Source: Wenzhouxiangella sp.
Lineage (GTDB): Bacteria; Pseudomonadota; Gammaproteobacteria; Xanthomonadales; Wenzhouxiangellaceae
Length of the DNA: 42,070 nt
Assembly: GCA_007118895.1 (NCBI GenBank)
Contig: SKQS01000026.1
Location: 1 to 42,070 of the forward strand
Direction of reading: 5' to 3'
This document shows positions 1 through 8,800 of the stretch, piece by piece. The translations under genes were made by a program, and so were the position numbers. The notes beneath the pieces are model-generated. The model saw only the letters and a list, made by a program, of their open reading frames with translations, ran no database searches and was not told the origin of the DNA. Each line of letters begins with the position of its first letter. The first letter of the stretch is position 1.

Positions 1-210
1 GTGACTTCACGCTATCCGTGGCAGGGGCGGGTTGAGACCGACCGCGAGGTGCCGCTGACCATAAAGACCATGACAACTCGGGTCGCTGCCGTTCAGCGCC
101 TGGTCGACGAGGTGCATCCCTACGAGGTGCCGGAGTTTCTGGTTGTGCCGGTCAGCGACGGATCGCCGGCCTACCTGGCCTGGCTGGGAGAAAGTGTTGA
201 TGCGAACTGA
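1..210 (+). CDS. cutA: Divalent-cation tolerance protein CutA, C-terminal part
   Basis: The reading frame is open to the left edge and ends at the TGA at 208-210. The 69 visible residues match the C-terminal two thirds of CutA: a SRYPWQG stretch, then the conserved block VDEVHPYEVPE and the SPAYLAWL end. CutA proteins are about 105 residues, so roughly 35 N-terminal residues lie outside the window and the GTG at position 1 is not a true start. CutA is a small trimeric ferredoxin-like protein tied to copper tolerance; its exact role is unsettled. The stop overlaps the dsbD start region, and cutA next to dsbD is a classic proteobacterial arrangement. Confidence 0.9.
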   Translation: MTSRYPWQGRVETDREVPLTIKTMTTRVAAVQRLVDEVHPYEVPEFLVVPVSDGSPAYLAWLGESVDAN

Positions 211-2434
211 TTTCTGGCTGACGGCGCTGCTGGCTGCCGTCATCTTCGCCTTGCCGGCCTGCGCCCAGGTCGGGCCGGATGACCTGCTACCGGTCGAGGA
301 GGCCTTTGCCCTGTCGGCCAGCGCCGAGGGCGACATGATCGTGCTGGACTGGCAGATCGCCGATGGTTACTACCTGTATCGCCATGCCTTCGAGTTCGAG
401 GAACTCACAGAGAGGCTCAAGCTGGGTGAAGCTCGCATCCCTGATGGCATACCCGACCACGATGATTTTTTTGGTGATATCGAGTCCTATCGGGATTCGG
501 TGCGCATCATGCTGCCGGTGCTGGCTGCTCCCGAGGACGGACGCGCGCGACTTCGTGTGCGCTCCCAGGGCTGCGCCGATCTCGGCGTGTGCTATCCGCC
601 GCATCGCCAGGAGGTCTCAGTCCAGGTCGACCCGCCCGCGGTCGCCTCGCCGGTCGATGGACTGGACCGCTTGCTTGGCCGCAATGGTGGCGGCGGGCTG
701 ATAGCGGAAGGCGATGCCGACCCTCTGCCGGCCGAACAGGCGTTCGGATTCGAGGCCATCGCGGTGGATCCGGCAACCCTGCTGGTGCGCTTTACCGCAC
801 GACCCGATTATTACCTCTATCGCGACCAGTTCGTCTTTGTCGTGCTTGATGACGATATCGAGGTGGCTCGTGCCAGCCTGCCGCCTGCCGAGCCGATTTT
901 CGACGAGTTCTTTGGCGATACCTTCGTGTATTACCAGGAGGTCGAGATTCCGATCCACCTGTCGCGGCCGTCCGGTTCGGCCACCACCGTCCAGCTCCAG
1001 GCAGATTTTCAGGGCTGTCTGACCGACGGCATTTGCTATCCGCCGATGACCCGGGTGCTGAACGTGGATCTGCCGGCAGCACCCGAGGCGATTCGCCCGG
1101 CGGCAGTCGAGCAGACCGAGGCCCCAGCCGCCGCGGTCGTCGCCGTGGCCGAGCAGGACCGCCTTGCCGGCGCGCTAAGCCGCAATCCGATGCTGGCGCT
1201 GAGTCTGTTCTTCGTTGCCGGGCTGCTGCTGGCCTTCACCCCGTGCGTGTTTCCCATGGTGCCGATCCTGTCCGGCCTGATTGCCGGCGAAGGCGATCGT
1301 CTGACCACCTTCCGTGCGTTCCGGCTGTCGCTGGTCTACGTGCTGGCGATGGCGCTGGTCTACACGCTGTTCGGTGTGGTGGCCGGTCTGTTTGGTCAGA
1401 ACCTTCAGGCGCTGTTCCAGCATCCGGCCGTGCTCGGTGGCTTTGCCGCGCTGTTCGTGCTGCTGTCGCTGGCGATGTTCGGCTTCTACGAGCTGCAGCT
1501 GCCGTCGTCCTGGCAGACCCGGCTCAACCAGCTCTCCAACCGCGCCGAGGGTGGCACCTTGATCGGAGCGGCGGTGATGGGCGCCTTGTCGGCGCTGATC
1601 GTCGGTCCCTGCGTGGCCCCGGCGCTGATGGGGGCGTTGATCTACATCGGCCAGACTGGGGACGCCGTTCTTGGCGGCAGCGCGCTGTTTGCCATGGCCA
1701 TCGGCATGGGCGTGCCGCTGGTGGTATGGGGTACCTCGGCGGGCAAGCTGCTGCCACGGGCCGGAGGCTGGATGAACGCGGTCAAGGCGGTGTTTGGGGT
1801 CGGGCTGCTGGCGCTGGCGATCTGGATGCTGGAGCGGGTGGTGCCACCGGCAGTGGTGATGCTGATGTGGGGCGCGCTGCTGATTGCCTGCGGTGTCTAT
1901 CTTGGCGCCCTGACGCGCCTTGATGCCAGCGTGTCGGGCTGGCGCAAGCTGTGGCAGGCACTTGGCGTGATCCTGCTGGTGCTGGGCGTTTTCCAGCTGA
2001 TCGGGGCGGCCAGCGGCGCGCGCGACTGGATGCGCCCGCTTTCAGGTCTTGCCGGCAGTGGCGTCAGCGCGCCTGCGACGGTGGATTTCACGCCGGTTCG
2101 CAGCGTGGCCGAACTGGATGCGGCGCTGGCCGCGGCCGGCAGTCAGCCGGTTTTCCTGGACTTCTATGCCGACTGGTGCGTCGACTGCCGGCGCATGGAG
2201 CGACGTACCTTCCCCGATCCGGACGTTGCCGGCCGGCTGGCAGGTTTTGTCAACCTCAAGGTGGATGTGACCGCCTACAACGAGGATGACCGGCAACTGC
2301 TGGAGCGTTTCGGGCTGATCGGCCCGCCAGCCTACCTGTTTTTCATCGAGGAGCAGGAACTCGGCGCGCTTCGCCAGTACGGTTTTGTCTCCCCGGGGGA
2401 ATTTGCCCGCCTGCTTGATCGGGTGGGGCGATGA
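200..2434 (+). CDS. dsbD: Thiol:disulfide interchange protein DsbD with duplicated N-terminal domain
   Basis: DsbD carries electrons from cytoplasmic thioredoxin across the inner membrane to periplasmic thiol proteins. I chose the ATG at 200: it follows a GGAG ribosome site, overlaps the cutA stop and opens a signal peptide ending near PACA. A longer frame from 143 would remove the signal from the N-terminus. The 744 residues hold two successive periplasmic alpha domains, with C125/C131 (GCADLGVC) and C273/C279 (GCLTDGIC), each followed by YPP. A membrane domain of about eight segments follows, with C349 (FTPCVFP) and C471 (VGPCVAP). The C-terminal thioredoxin domain has C660/C663 (WCVDC). 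Most DsbD proteins have one alpha domain and fewer than 620 residues, so the tandem copy is unusual. The 3' end overlaps the next gene by 4 bases. Confidence 0.95.
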   Translation: MRTDFWLTALLAAVIFALPACAQVGPDDLLPVEEAFALSASAEGDMIVLDWQIADGYYLYRHAFEFEELTERLKLGEARIPDGIPDHDDFFGDIESYRDSVRIMLPVLAAPEDGRARLRVRSQGCADLGVCYPPHRQEVSVQVDPPAVASPVDGLDRLLGRNGGGGLIAEGDADPLPAEQAFGFEAIAVDPATLLVRFTARPDYYLYRDQFVFVVLDDDIEVARASLPPAEPIFDEFFGDTFVYYQEVEIPIHLSRPSGSATTVQLQADFQGCLTDGICYPPMTRVLNVDLPAAPEAIRPAAVEQTEAPAAAVVAVAEQDRLAGALSRNPMLALSLFFVAGLLLAFTPCVFPMVPILSGLIAGEGDRLTTFRAFRLSLVYVLAMALVYTLFGVVAGLFGQNLQALFQHPAVLGGFAALFVLLSLAMFGFYELQLPSSWQTRLNQLSNRAEGGTLIGAAVMGALSALIVGPCVAPALMGALIYIGQTGDAVLGGSALFAMAIGMGVPLVVWGTSAGKLLPRAGGWMNAVKAVFGVGLLALAIWMLERVVPPAVVMLMWGALLIACGVYLGALTRLDASVSGWRKLWQALGVILLVLGVFQLIGAASGARDWMRPLSGLAGSGVSAPATVDFTPVRSVAELDAALAAAGSQPVFLDFYADWCVDCRRMERRTFPDPDVAGRLAGFVNLKVDVTAYNEDDRQLLERFGLIGPPAYLFFIEEQELGALRQYGFVSPGEFARLLDRVGR

Positions 2435-2964
2435 AGAACCTCGGGCTGATCGTGCTGGTGGCGGTAATCGGGCTCGGGCTGGGGGTTGGTCTGTCGTGGA
2501 TACAGCGACCGGTACCGCCCGAACCCGGACTGTCAGGCGCCGCGGTAGGCGACCAGCGGCCGGATTTCCGTCATGGCAGCCTGGACGGCAGCTGGGTGTC
2601 AGCCAGCGACTTCGACGGCCAGACTCTGCTGGTCAATTTCTGGGCGACCTGGTGCGCACCCTGTCGGCGCGAAATGCCGGTGCTGCAGGATGCCGCCCGA
2701 CAGCACGCCGATCGGCTGGCAGTGGTCGGGATTGCCATTGACGATCCTGCGCCGGTGCGTGACTTCGTCGAGGAACTGGGCATTGATTACCCAATCCTGA
2801 TCGGTGCTGCCGATGTCATGAACACCCAGCGTGCCTGGGGCAACAGCGCCGGTGCCTTGCCGTATACGGTGCTGGTCGATGCCGGGGGCATCATCCGCTG
2901 GCAGCACCTGGGTGAGGTCACCGGGGACGAGCTGGCAGCCGTGCTGGACGATCTCTGGCAATAA
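2431..2964 (+). CDS. TlpA/ResA-family periplasmic thioredoxin
   Basis: A 177-residue protein with an uncleaved or signal-type N-terminal hydrophobic segment (about residues 4-23), followed by an AhpC-TSA/thioredoxin fold. The active site is WCAPC with C75 and C78, preceded by the typical NFWATWCAPCRREMP context. The ALPYTVLVD segment supplies the cis-proline loop. The ATG overlaps the dsbD stop as ATGA, so the pair is translationally coupled and this protein is a plausible electron acceptor of DsbD. Family members reduce disulfides in apocytochrome c or in other periplasmic targets; nothing nearby (no ccm genes) shows which. The assignment to the fold is secure, the substrate is not known. 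Confidence 0.9.
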   Translation: MKNLGLIVLVAVIGLGLGVGLSWIQRPVPPEPGLSGAAVGDQRPDFRHGSLDGSWVSASDFDGQTLLVNFWATWCAPCRREMPVLQDAARQHADRLAVVGIAIDDPAPVRDFVEELGIDYPILIGAADVMNTQRAWGNSAGALPYTVLVDAGGIIRWQHLGEVTGDELAAVLDDLWQ

Positions 2965-3059
2965 CTTGATAGGGGCCAATTTCGGCCAACGTCGCCGAAT
3001 GTGTGGACATTTCCGCTCTGATCGTGCACACTGCCGTGTTTTCTGAATAAGGAAACGGC

Positions 3060-3500
3060 ATGAGCTCGGTACTGGTCGTTCACGGGCCCAACCTCGACTT
3101 GCTGGGCCGGCGCGAGCCGGAGATCTACGGACGCCAGAGCCTGGCCGAGATCGACACAGCAATGGAGCGGTTTGCCGCCCAGTGCAGCGTGGCCATCGAG
3201 GCGTTCCAGTCCAACAGCGAAGGCGAGATCATTGAGCGTTTGCATCGGGCGGCCGATGACGGCACCGACTGGATCATCATCAATCCTGCCGGTCTGACCC
3301 ACAGCTCGGTGGTACTGCGCGATGCACTTGCCGCCATTGCCCTGCCGTTTGTAGAAGTTCACCTGAGCAACCCTGCGGCGCGGGAAGCGTTTCGCCATCG
3401 ATCCCTGCTGGCCGACCTGGCGGTGGGTACGATTGCCGGGTTTGGCGCCGATTCCTATCTGCTGGCGTTGCAGGCAGTGGTCAACCGGATCGAGGTTTGA
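3060..3500 (+). CDS. aroQ: 3-dehydroquinate dehydratase, type II
   Basis: Catalyses the trans-dehydration of 3-dehydroquinate to 3-dehydroshikimate in the shikimate pathway, as a cytoplasmic dodecamer. The 146 residues match the usual type II length. Visible motifs are HGPNLDLLGRREPEIYG with the flexible lid arginine and catalytic tyrosine, FQSNSEGEIIERLH, INPAGLTHSSVVLRDAL, and EVHLSNPAAREAFRHRS with the catalytic histidine. The start is the ATG at 3060, behind an AAGGAAA ribosome site. A 95-base gap separates it from the tlpA-like gene, so a new transcription unit probably begins here and runs into accB and accC, a common gammaproteobacterial order. Confidence 0.97.
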   Translation: MSSVLVVHGPNLDLLGRREPEIYGRQSLAEIDTAMERFAAQCSVAIEAFQSNSEGEIIERLHRAADDGTDWIIINPAGLTHSSVVLRDALAAIALPFVEVHLSNPAAREAFRHRSLLADLAVGTIAGFGADSYLLALQAVVNRIEV

Positions 3501-3509
3501 GGGAGTGTC

Positions 3510-3992
3510 ATGGATTTACGCAAGATAAAGAAGCTGATCGAGCTGCTGGAAGAGTCGCAGCTTGCCGAGATCGAGATTCACGAGGGCGAGGAGTCGGTGC
3601 GGCTGACTCGGCAGCATGCGCAGACTGCTGTTGCCATGCCGGCTCATTACCCGACCGGCGGGATGTCTCCAGTCGCGCCAGCCGCACAGTCGTTTTCGCC
3701 GCCAGCCGGCGAGTCGGATGCAGCGCAGGAACCAAATGTCTCCCTGCCCGAAGGCGAGGTGGTGCGTTCGCCCATGGTCGGCACCTACTTTGCCCGCCCC
3801 AACCCGGATGCCGACCCCTATGTCAAGGTCGGCAGTCGCGTCGGTTCCGGAGATACGCTGTGCCTGATCGAGGCGATGAAGATGTTCAACCAGATCGAGG
3901 CCGAATTCTCTGGCGAGATTGTGGCGGTGCTGGTCGAGGACGGGCAGCCGGTGGAGTTTGACGAGCCCCTGTTCGTGATTCGCAAGGGCTGA
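3510..3992 (+). CDS. accB: Biotin carboxyl carrier protein of acetyl-CoA carboxylase
   Basis: AccB carries the biotin that shuttles carboxyl groups from AccC to the carboxyltransferase AccAD in fatty-acid synthesis. The 160 residues show the standard layout: an N-terminal dimerisation segment starting [16 protein letters not shown], a Pro/Ala-rich linker (about residues 40-75), and a biotinyl domain. The biotin attachment site is EAMKM with K124. The thumb segment typical of this family ([18 protein letters not shown]) is present. A GAGGGAG ribosome site lies just after the aroQ stop, nine bases upstream, and accC begins three bases downstream, so the three genes read as one operon. Confidence 0.97.
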   Translation: MDLRKIKKLIELLEESQLAEIEIHEGEESVRLTRQHAQTAVAMPAHYPTGGMSPVAPAAQSFSPPAGESDAAQEPNVSLPEGEVVRSPMVGTYFARPNPDADPYVKVGSRVGSGDTLCLIEAMKMFNQIEAEFSGEIVAVLVEDGQPVEFDEPLFVIRKG

Positions 3993-3994
3993 TC

Positions 3995-5347
3995 ATGCGG
4001 CCATTCAAGAAGATCCTGATCGCCAACCGCGGCGAAATCGCGCTGCGCATCCTGCGCGCCTGCCAAGCGATGGATATCCGCACCGTCGCCGTGCACTCGA
4101 CTGTCGATCGCAACCTCAAGCATGTCGGGATGGCCGATGAGTCGGTCTGTATCGGGCCGGCGGCGGCCGCTCAGAGCTACCTGAACATACCGGGAATCAT
4201 TGCGGCAATGGAGGTGACCGATGCCGAGGCGGTTCACCCCGGCTACGGTTTCCTGGCCGAGAACGCCGACTTCGCCGAGCGCGTCGAGGAGTCCGGCTTC
4301 ACCTTCATCGGTCCGCGCGCCGAAACCATCCGGCTGATGGGCGACAAGGTTTCGGCCATCAACGCCATGCGTCAGGCCGGCGTGCCCTGTGTGCCAGGCT
4401 CTAACGGCCCGCTCAACGATGATCCGGCCCGTACCCGTCGGCTGGCCGATGAAATCGGCTTTCCGGTGCTGGTCAAGGCCGCCGCCGGCGGCGGAGGGCG
4501 CGGCATGCGGGTGGTCGACAAGGCCGAAGACCTGACCCGGGCGGTGACGCTGACCCGCCAGGAGGCGCAGGCTGCCTTCGGTGATGCCACGGTCTACATG
4601 GAGAAATTCCTGACCAACCCGCGCCATGTTGAAATCCAGGTGCTGGCCGACCAACACGGCAACGTGGTGCATCTGGGCGAACGCGACTGCTCGATGCAGC
4701 GCCGCCATCAGAAGGTGATCGAAGAGGCGCCTGCGCCGGGCATCAGTGAAGCACAGAGAGAGAAGATCGGGAAGATCTGTGTCGATGCCTGCCGTCGTAT
4801 CGGCTACCTTGGCGCCGGTACTTTCGAGTTCCTTTTCGAGAACGACGAGTTCTACTTCATCGAAATGAATACCCGGATCCAGGTCGAGCATCCGGTTACC
4901 GAGTGTGTCACCGGGTTGGACCTGATTCGGGCTCAGATCATGGCTGCCGCCGGCCTGCCGCTGCCGTTTGCCCAGGACGACGTGCGCATCCACGGGCATG
5001 CCATCGAATGTCGTATCAATGCGGAGGACCCGGAAAGCTTCATGCCGCGACCCGGAACCGTGGAAGCCTTCCACGCTCCGGGCGGTCCCGGCATCCGGGT
5101 TGATTCACATGTCTACGATGGATACCAGGTGCCGCCGAACTATGATTCCATGATCGGCAAGCTGATTGCTCACGGCGAGGATCGTGAAACCGCGATGGCG
5201 CGGATGCGCGTGGCGCTGGATGAAATGGTGCTGCGCGGGCTGGTGACCAATATTCCCGTGCATCAGCGGCTGCTTCGCGATTCGGGCTTCATCCAGGGCG
5301 GGACCAATATCCACTACCTGGAAAAGCTGCTCAAGGGAATGGGCTAA
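3995..5347 (+). CDS. accC: Biotin carboxylase subunit of acetyl-CoA carboxylase
   Basis: Catalyses ATP-dependent carboxylation of biotin on AccB. The 450 residues are the normal length. The N-terminal domain begins [16 protein letters not shown]; the ATP-grasp domain contains the glycine-rich loop [27 protein letters not shown] and the metal-binding [16 protein letters not shown]; the C-terminal domain carries [11 protein letters not shown]. The ATG follows the accB stop by two bases. The gene ends 24 bases before the convergent chpC stop; the gap contains the small palindrome TGCCCGGGCA but no clear terminator with a T run. Confidence 0.98.
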   Translation: MRPFKKILIANRGEIALRILRACQAMDIRTVAVHSTVDRNLKHVGMADESVCIGPAAAAQSYLNIPGIIAAMEVTDAEAVHPGYGFLAENADFAERVEESGFTFIGPRAETIRLMGDKVSAINAMRQAGVPCVPGSNGPLNDDPARTRRLADEIGFPVLVKAAAGGGGRGMRVVDKAEDLTRAVTLTRQEAQAAFGDATVYMEKFLTNPRHVEIQVLADQHGNVVHLGERDCSMQRRHQKVIEEAPAPGISEAQREKIGKICVDACRRIGYLGAGTFEFLFENDEFYFIEMNTRIQVEHPVTECVTGLDLIRAQIMAAAGLPLPFAQDDVRIHGHAIECRINAEDPESFMPRPGTVEAFHAPGGPGIRVDSHVYDGYQVPPNYDSMIGKLIAHGEDRETAMARMRVALDEMVLRGLVTNIPVHQRLLRDSGFIQGGTNIHYLEKLLKGMG

Positions 5348-5371
5348 ACCAGTTGCCCGGGCAGCCCCCGG

Positions 5372-5845
5372 TCAGCCAGTCAGCGGTAGCGAGCCGAAGG
5401 CGGCGTGGCCGACCAGGTGACTCAGACGTTCCAGGTCGGGAATCACCGCTTCGGTGCTGTCGATGATCACGGTGCCGGCGACGCTGATCGGGTTGTGCTC
5501 GCTGGGTACTTCGGTCAGATTTTCCCTGGTGACCGTGGTCAGTCGGGGAAACCCCTGGGCCAGAATGCCCACGTAGGGCATGCGTGGGTTTTCGACCAGG
5601 CTCTTGGTAATGCAGATACGGGCGCCGGCGATCGACTCCGTTTCGGCCGCCTCGGTCAATACCGCAAAGCTGACCAGCGGCACTCGCCAGCCATGCCATT
5701 CGACGGTGCCGAGCAGCCAATCCGGAGAACCCGGCAGCGGGTCGGGCTGGCTGTAGCCGATTACTTCGGCAATGGTGGCGTTGGGCATCAGCAGGTGCTG
5801 GCCGGTCAGCGGAACCAGTACGCTGCGAATCTCGTTGGCATCCAT
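5372..5845 (-). CDS. chpC: CheW-like protein of the Chp system (ChpC-like)
   Basis: A 157-residue CheW-domain protein that would link the receptor to the ChpA kinase. It starts MDANEIRSVLVPLTGQHLLMPNATIAEVIGY (shown here in part: LVPLTGQHLLMPNATIAEVI) and has the typical SPDWLLGTVEWHGWRVPLVSF core. It is the last gene of the chemosensory operon, beginning six bases after the chpA stop. In Pseudomonas the gene after chpA is chpB (a methylesterase) and then chpC; here chpB is missing and the CheW gene follows directly. The CheW fold is clear. The name ChpC rests on position rather than on diagnostic residues; a second PilI-type coupling protein is the alternative. Confidence 0.8.
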   Translation of the reverse strand: MDANEIRSVLVPLTGQHLLMPNATIAEVIGYSQPDPLPGSPDWLLGTVEWHGWRVPLVSFAVLTEAAETESIAGARICITKSLVENPRMPYVGILAQGFPRLTTVTRENLTEVPSEHNPISVAGTVIIDSTEAVIPDLERLSHLVGHAAFGSLPLTG

Positions 5846-5851
5846 GGCCTG

Positions 5852-8800
5852 TTATCCCTCCTGCTTGATCTGCTCTAGCAACTCGAAGACGTTCATCACC
5901 AGGTCGGTCTCCTGGTAAGGCTTGCTGAGATAGCGGTTGACGCCGAGCTGCCGGGCGTGCTGACGATGTTTCTCGCCGGCCCGTGAAGTGATCATCATCA
6001 TCGGGATATGGCGTAGACGCGGATCGTTGCGGACGTGTGTGGCCAGCTGGTATCCATCCATTCGCGGCATCTCGATGTCGAGCAGAATGATGTCCGGGAT
6101 GCGGTCGTACATGACCTCGACGGCATCCAGTCCGTCGCGCGCGGTCAGCACTTCCAGACCGCGATGCTCGAGGACTCGGGCGGTCACTCGACGCATGGTG
6201 ATCGAATCGTCGACCACCAGCACCAGCGGGGTGCGCTTGACCTCGGCTTCGACTTCCTCGTCGACCGCCTCGGCCTGAGCCCAGGGCGTCAGCTCGTTTT
6301 CGAAGGCATGGCGCACCAAAGGCCCCATGTCCAGAATTGGCACCACCTGGCCATCGCCGGTAATGGTGCCGCCGAGAATGCCGGTTATGGAGCTGATCTG
6401 GGGGCCCACCGGCTTGATCACGATCTCTCTGTGACCGTGGAGTTCGGTCACACGCAGCGCGGCGCTCTGGTCGCCAGCCCTTATCATCAACAGCGAGAAC
6501 GTGCCTTCTTCCATCGGCTGAGAGTCAAAGCCCAGCAGGGGGTCGAGTTCGAGCACCGGATACTGCTCGCCGGCATATTCATGGACGTGGTCTTCGGAGG
6601 CCACCACCTCGCGCCAGTGCTGCGCGGTCACGCGGCTGACACCTCGCACTGCCTGTAGCGGGATGGCGAAGCTGCGATCGCCGGACTTGACCATGATCGC
6701 CTGCATCACCGTCAGCGACAGCGGAATGCGGATGGTAAAGGTGGTTCCCTTGCCCGCTTCGGTGGCTGCGCTGACGTTACCGCCAACCTGGCGGACGTCG
6801 TTGGAAACTACATCCATGCCAACCCCGCGACCGGCCAGTTCGCTGACCTGCTCGGCAGTGGTGAAGCCTGACTCGAAGATCAGCCCGATCAGGCGCTGCT
6901 CATCCAGACTGTCGTCAGCCTGGATCAGCCCGCGCTCGATGGCGCGGCTGCGGATGGCGTCTACGTCCAGACCGCGACCGTCGTCGACAATCCGGATCAC
7001 CAGTTCGGTAGCTTCGCGGGTGACCTCGATGCTGATGGTGCCGGTTTCCGGCTTGCCGGCGGCACGGCGAGCGTCCGGGGTTTCGATGCCGTGGGCCACG
7101 GCATTGCGCAGCATGTGCTCCAGCGGCGCGGTGACCCGCTCCAGCACGTTGCGGTCCAGCTCACCCTCGCCCTCGAGATTGACTGCAATCTGGACCTGCT
7201 TGTTGATATCCCGGGCGGCGTTGCGAACGACCCGGCGCAGGCGTGGCAGCACGGTGTTGAACGACACCATGCGCGCCTGCATCAAGCCTTCCTGCAGCTC
7301 GGTGTTGACCCGTGACTGCTGCATCAGAAGGGTTTCGGACTGGCGCGTGGCGTCGTCAAGTATGCCGGACAGGCTGGTCAGGTCGTTGACCGATTCGGCC
7401 AGGGCCCGCGACAGCTGCTGGATCGTCGAGTAACGGTCCAGTTCCAGCGGGTCGAAGGTCTCGTCGATCGGGCCGTGCTCGCTTTCGTAGCGCGCCAGGA
7501 TCTGCGCCTCGGTCTCGATTTCCAGCTTGCGGAGCTGCTCACGCAGACGAATGACTGTCTCGTCGAACTCACCGACGTTGTTGCGGAACACGCTGACCTG
7601 CTGTTCCAGGCGGGACCGGAATATGCTGATTTCGCCAGCGTAATTGACCAGGTCGTCGATCAGCGGCGCCGGTACGCGCAGCGTCTCGACCTTCTCTGAA
7701 GCTCGTTCGGTGCCGGTCGCCAGCGCGGCGGCCTCTGCCGATTCGACCATCTCGGCCAGCGCCTCGTCCTGTTCTTCGAGCAGGTCAACCGGCAGTGCCG
7801 GCATCGGCTGGCGTTCAGTCACCGCATCGAGCATGGCGTGGAGGTGGTCGCAGCCGGATTCCAGTGCGTCGATGCTCTCTGCGCCGGCGCTGCGCGCGCC
7901 GCCAACGATGCCTTCCAGCACTTCTTCCATCAGGTGGGCAACCTGGCCGACCGCATCAAGGCCGGCCATGCGTGAGCTGCCCTTGATGGTGTGGAGATCA
8001 CGCTGCAGGGCAGTGATCAGGCTGCGGTCATCGGGTGCTTCTCGCCACTGCTGAAGGACGTCATCGGCATGTTCCAGGATCTCCTGGCCTTCTTCGAGGA
8101 AGGCTTCAAGCAGATCCTGATCCAGATCGGCATACAGCTCCTCGGGCTCAGGTTCAGGCTCTGGTTCGGGTTCCGGCTCCGGCTCGGGTTCTTCAATCTC
8201 CGGCTCTTCAAGCTCGGGCTCTTCCAGCTCCGGCTCTTCAAGCTCGGGCTCTTCCAGCTCCGGCTCTTCAAGCTCGGACTCATCCAGCTCGGCCTCATCC
8301 AGCTCGGACTCATCCAGCTCGGACTCATCCAGCTCGGCCTCATCCAGCTCGGCCTCATCCAGCTCGGCCTCATCCAGCTCGGCCTCATCCAGCTCAGGCG
8401 CTTCCAGCTCGGGCGCTTCCAGCTCAGGCGCTTCCAGCTCAGGCGCTTCCAGCTCAGGCGCTTCCAGCTCGTGCTCTTCCAGCTCGGACTCATCCAGCTC
8501 GGGCTCTTCCAGTTCGGGTTCTTCCAGCTCGGGCTCTTCCAGCTCGGGCTCTTCCAGCTCAGGCGCTTCCAGCTCAGGCGCTTCCAGCTCAGGCGCTTCC
8601 AGCTCAGGCGCTTCCAGCTCGGGTTCTTCCAGCTCGGGTTCTTCCAGCTCGGGTTCTTCCAGCTCGGGTTCTTCCAGCTCGGGTTCTTCCAGCTCAGGCT
8701 CATCCAGCTCAGGCTCCGACTCGAAAGTCGATTCGGCGTCGAACTCCTCGGCCTCCTGGTCATCGAGATCGCTGGTGAAAGTTTCTGCCGAGTCGTCGGC

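Noticed and set aside
2981-2999. Terminator after the tlpA-like gene
   Set aside because: Arms TTCGGC and GCCGAA form only a six-pair stem with a seven-base loop and no T run follows.
3818-5074. 418-codon minus-strand frame
   Set aside because: Lies opposite accB/accC, which have unmistakable family motifs; a high-GC shadow.
8186-8710. Possible CRISPR array
   Set aside because: Units are directly adjacent 15-mers with no spacers and are in frame within chpA.
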